In this document: positions 63,787 to 64,000 of the stretch, piece by piece
How positions within the stretch are numbered: the stretch's first letter is position 1
Layout: every line of letters begins with the position of its first letter
Assembly: GCF_012843905.1 (NCBI RefSeq)
Contig: NZ_JABAGC010000008.1
Location: forward strand, 1 to 64,000
Reading direction: 5' to 3'
DNA from: Clostridium sp. SM-530-WT-3G
GTDB lineage: Bacteria; Bacillota; Clostridia; Clostridiales; Clostridiaceae
Length of the DNA: 64,000 bases
Notes under the pieces: model-generated
What the model was told of the DNA's origin: nothing
Databases searched by the model: none
The model's input: only the letters and a program-made list of their open reading frames with translations
Translations under genes and position numbers: made by a program

Positions 63787-63815
63787 ATTATACTCCTTTG
63801 TGAAAATGTTTGCAA
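63787..63815 (-). promoter_or_regulatory. Sigma-A promoter of the ncRNA
   Basis: TTGCAA (63810-63815), an exact 17-bp spacer and a perfect TATAAT (63787-63792) on the minus strand; the start would be near 63780. Confidence 0.75.
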
Positions 63816-63929
63816 CTATTTTAAAAATTTTCTGACAATTATCCTTTTATTTAAAAAATTATACTCCATCATAATACAAAATTAACAGAATATATTATTA
63901 GTGATATAAATAAATCAGGAGATAATATT

Positions 63930-64000
63930 ATGTCTATTAATTTAAAACGAGATGAAAAATTTATACTTCTAGGTATTCCTTTCATTTTTTTATTATCAGT
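63930..64000 (+). CDS. Start of a membrane protein gene, cut by the window edge
   Basis: ATG with a caggag site 8 nt upstream, reading MSINLKRDEKFILLGIPFIF and then hydrophobic residues to the window end. The N-terminus suggests a small integral membrane protein (DUF6512-like is one possibility), but only 23 codons are visible. It is divergent from the ncRNA. Confidence 0.5.
   Translation, partial: MSINLKRDEKFILLGIPFIFLLS

Overview
The window is low-GC, AT-rich Firmicute DNA and reads as a Clostridium sensu stricto chromosome. The evidence is the gene content and order (secD-secF, a DHH protein, apt, relA, dtd, a metallo-hydrolase, hemZ, hisS, aspS; ruvA-ruvB-queA-tgt-yajC), anaerobic enzymes (AsrABC sulfite reductase, ferredoxin-type nitrate reductase, rubrerythrin), strong purine-rich ribosome binding sites and U-tailed terminators. 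I cannot name the species. I see no rRNA, tRNA, CRISPR array, prophage or intact transposon.

Layout. 0.1-15.1 kb, minus strand: an exopolysaccharide/capsule operon. It holds a chain-length regulator, BY-kinase, initiating sugar transferase, UDP-glucose dehydrogenase, GDP-mannose pyrophosphorylase, five glycosyltransferases, an EpsG-like polymerase, an acetyltransferase, a flippase, an iron-sulfur gene remnant and a nucleotidyltransferase-like protein. 15.6-18.9 kb: assorted genes, two of them broken (a C_GCAxxG_C_C protein and DUF554), and a stand-alone S4 paralog behind a Fur-box-like site. 19.0-36.9 kb: a molybdenum/nitrate/sulfite island. Going against the coordinates it runs modABC (plus strand), a divergent Crp-family regulator, asrABC, a nitrate reductase operon ending in mobA, then a Moco riboswitch with an attenuator-like hairpin, then the Moco operon (MoeA-like, moeA, moaC, mobB, moaA, MOSC, mogA). 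The logic is molybdate uptake, cofactor synthesis under cofactor feedback, and the enzyme that uses it, next to the sulfite reductase. 37-57 kb: housekeeping genes for tRNA charging, stringent response, purine salvage, Sec export, queuosine and Holliday junction processing, separated by dispersed foldback repeats. 56.8-64 kb: methionine aminopeptidase, rubrerythrin, a membrane HExxH protein, a radical SAM protein, glycogen branching enzyme, an unrecognised structured ncRNA and a partial gene at the edge.

Most notable: (1) a ~200 nt RNA at 63.6-63.8 kb with its own promoter, closing stem, several hairpins and terminator, which I cannot assign to a family; (2) a 23-bp hairpin burying the ribosome binding site of rubrerythrin, in which every imperfect position is a G-U pair only on the coding strand; (3) a CRP-type operator centred at about -41.5 of the predicted asrABC promoter and overlapping the stop codon of a Crp-family gene whose recognition helix fits it; (4) a Moco riboswitch starting 22 nt after the mobA stop; (5) three otherwise intact genes each cut by one in-frame TAA; (6) foldback repeats with a TTGC-loop hairpin whose stem covaries between copies.
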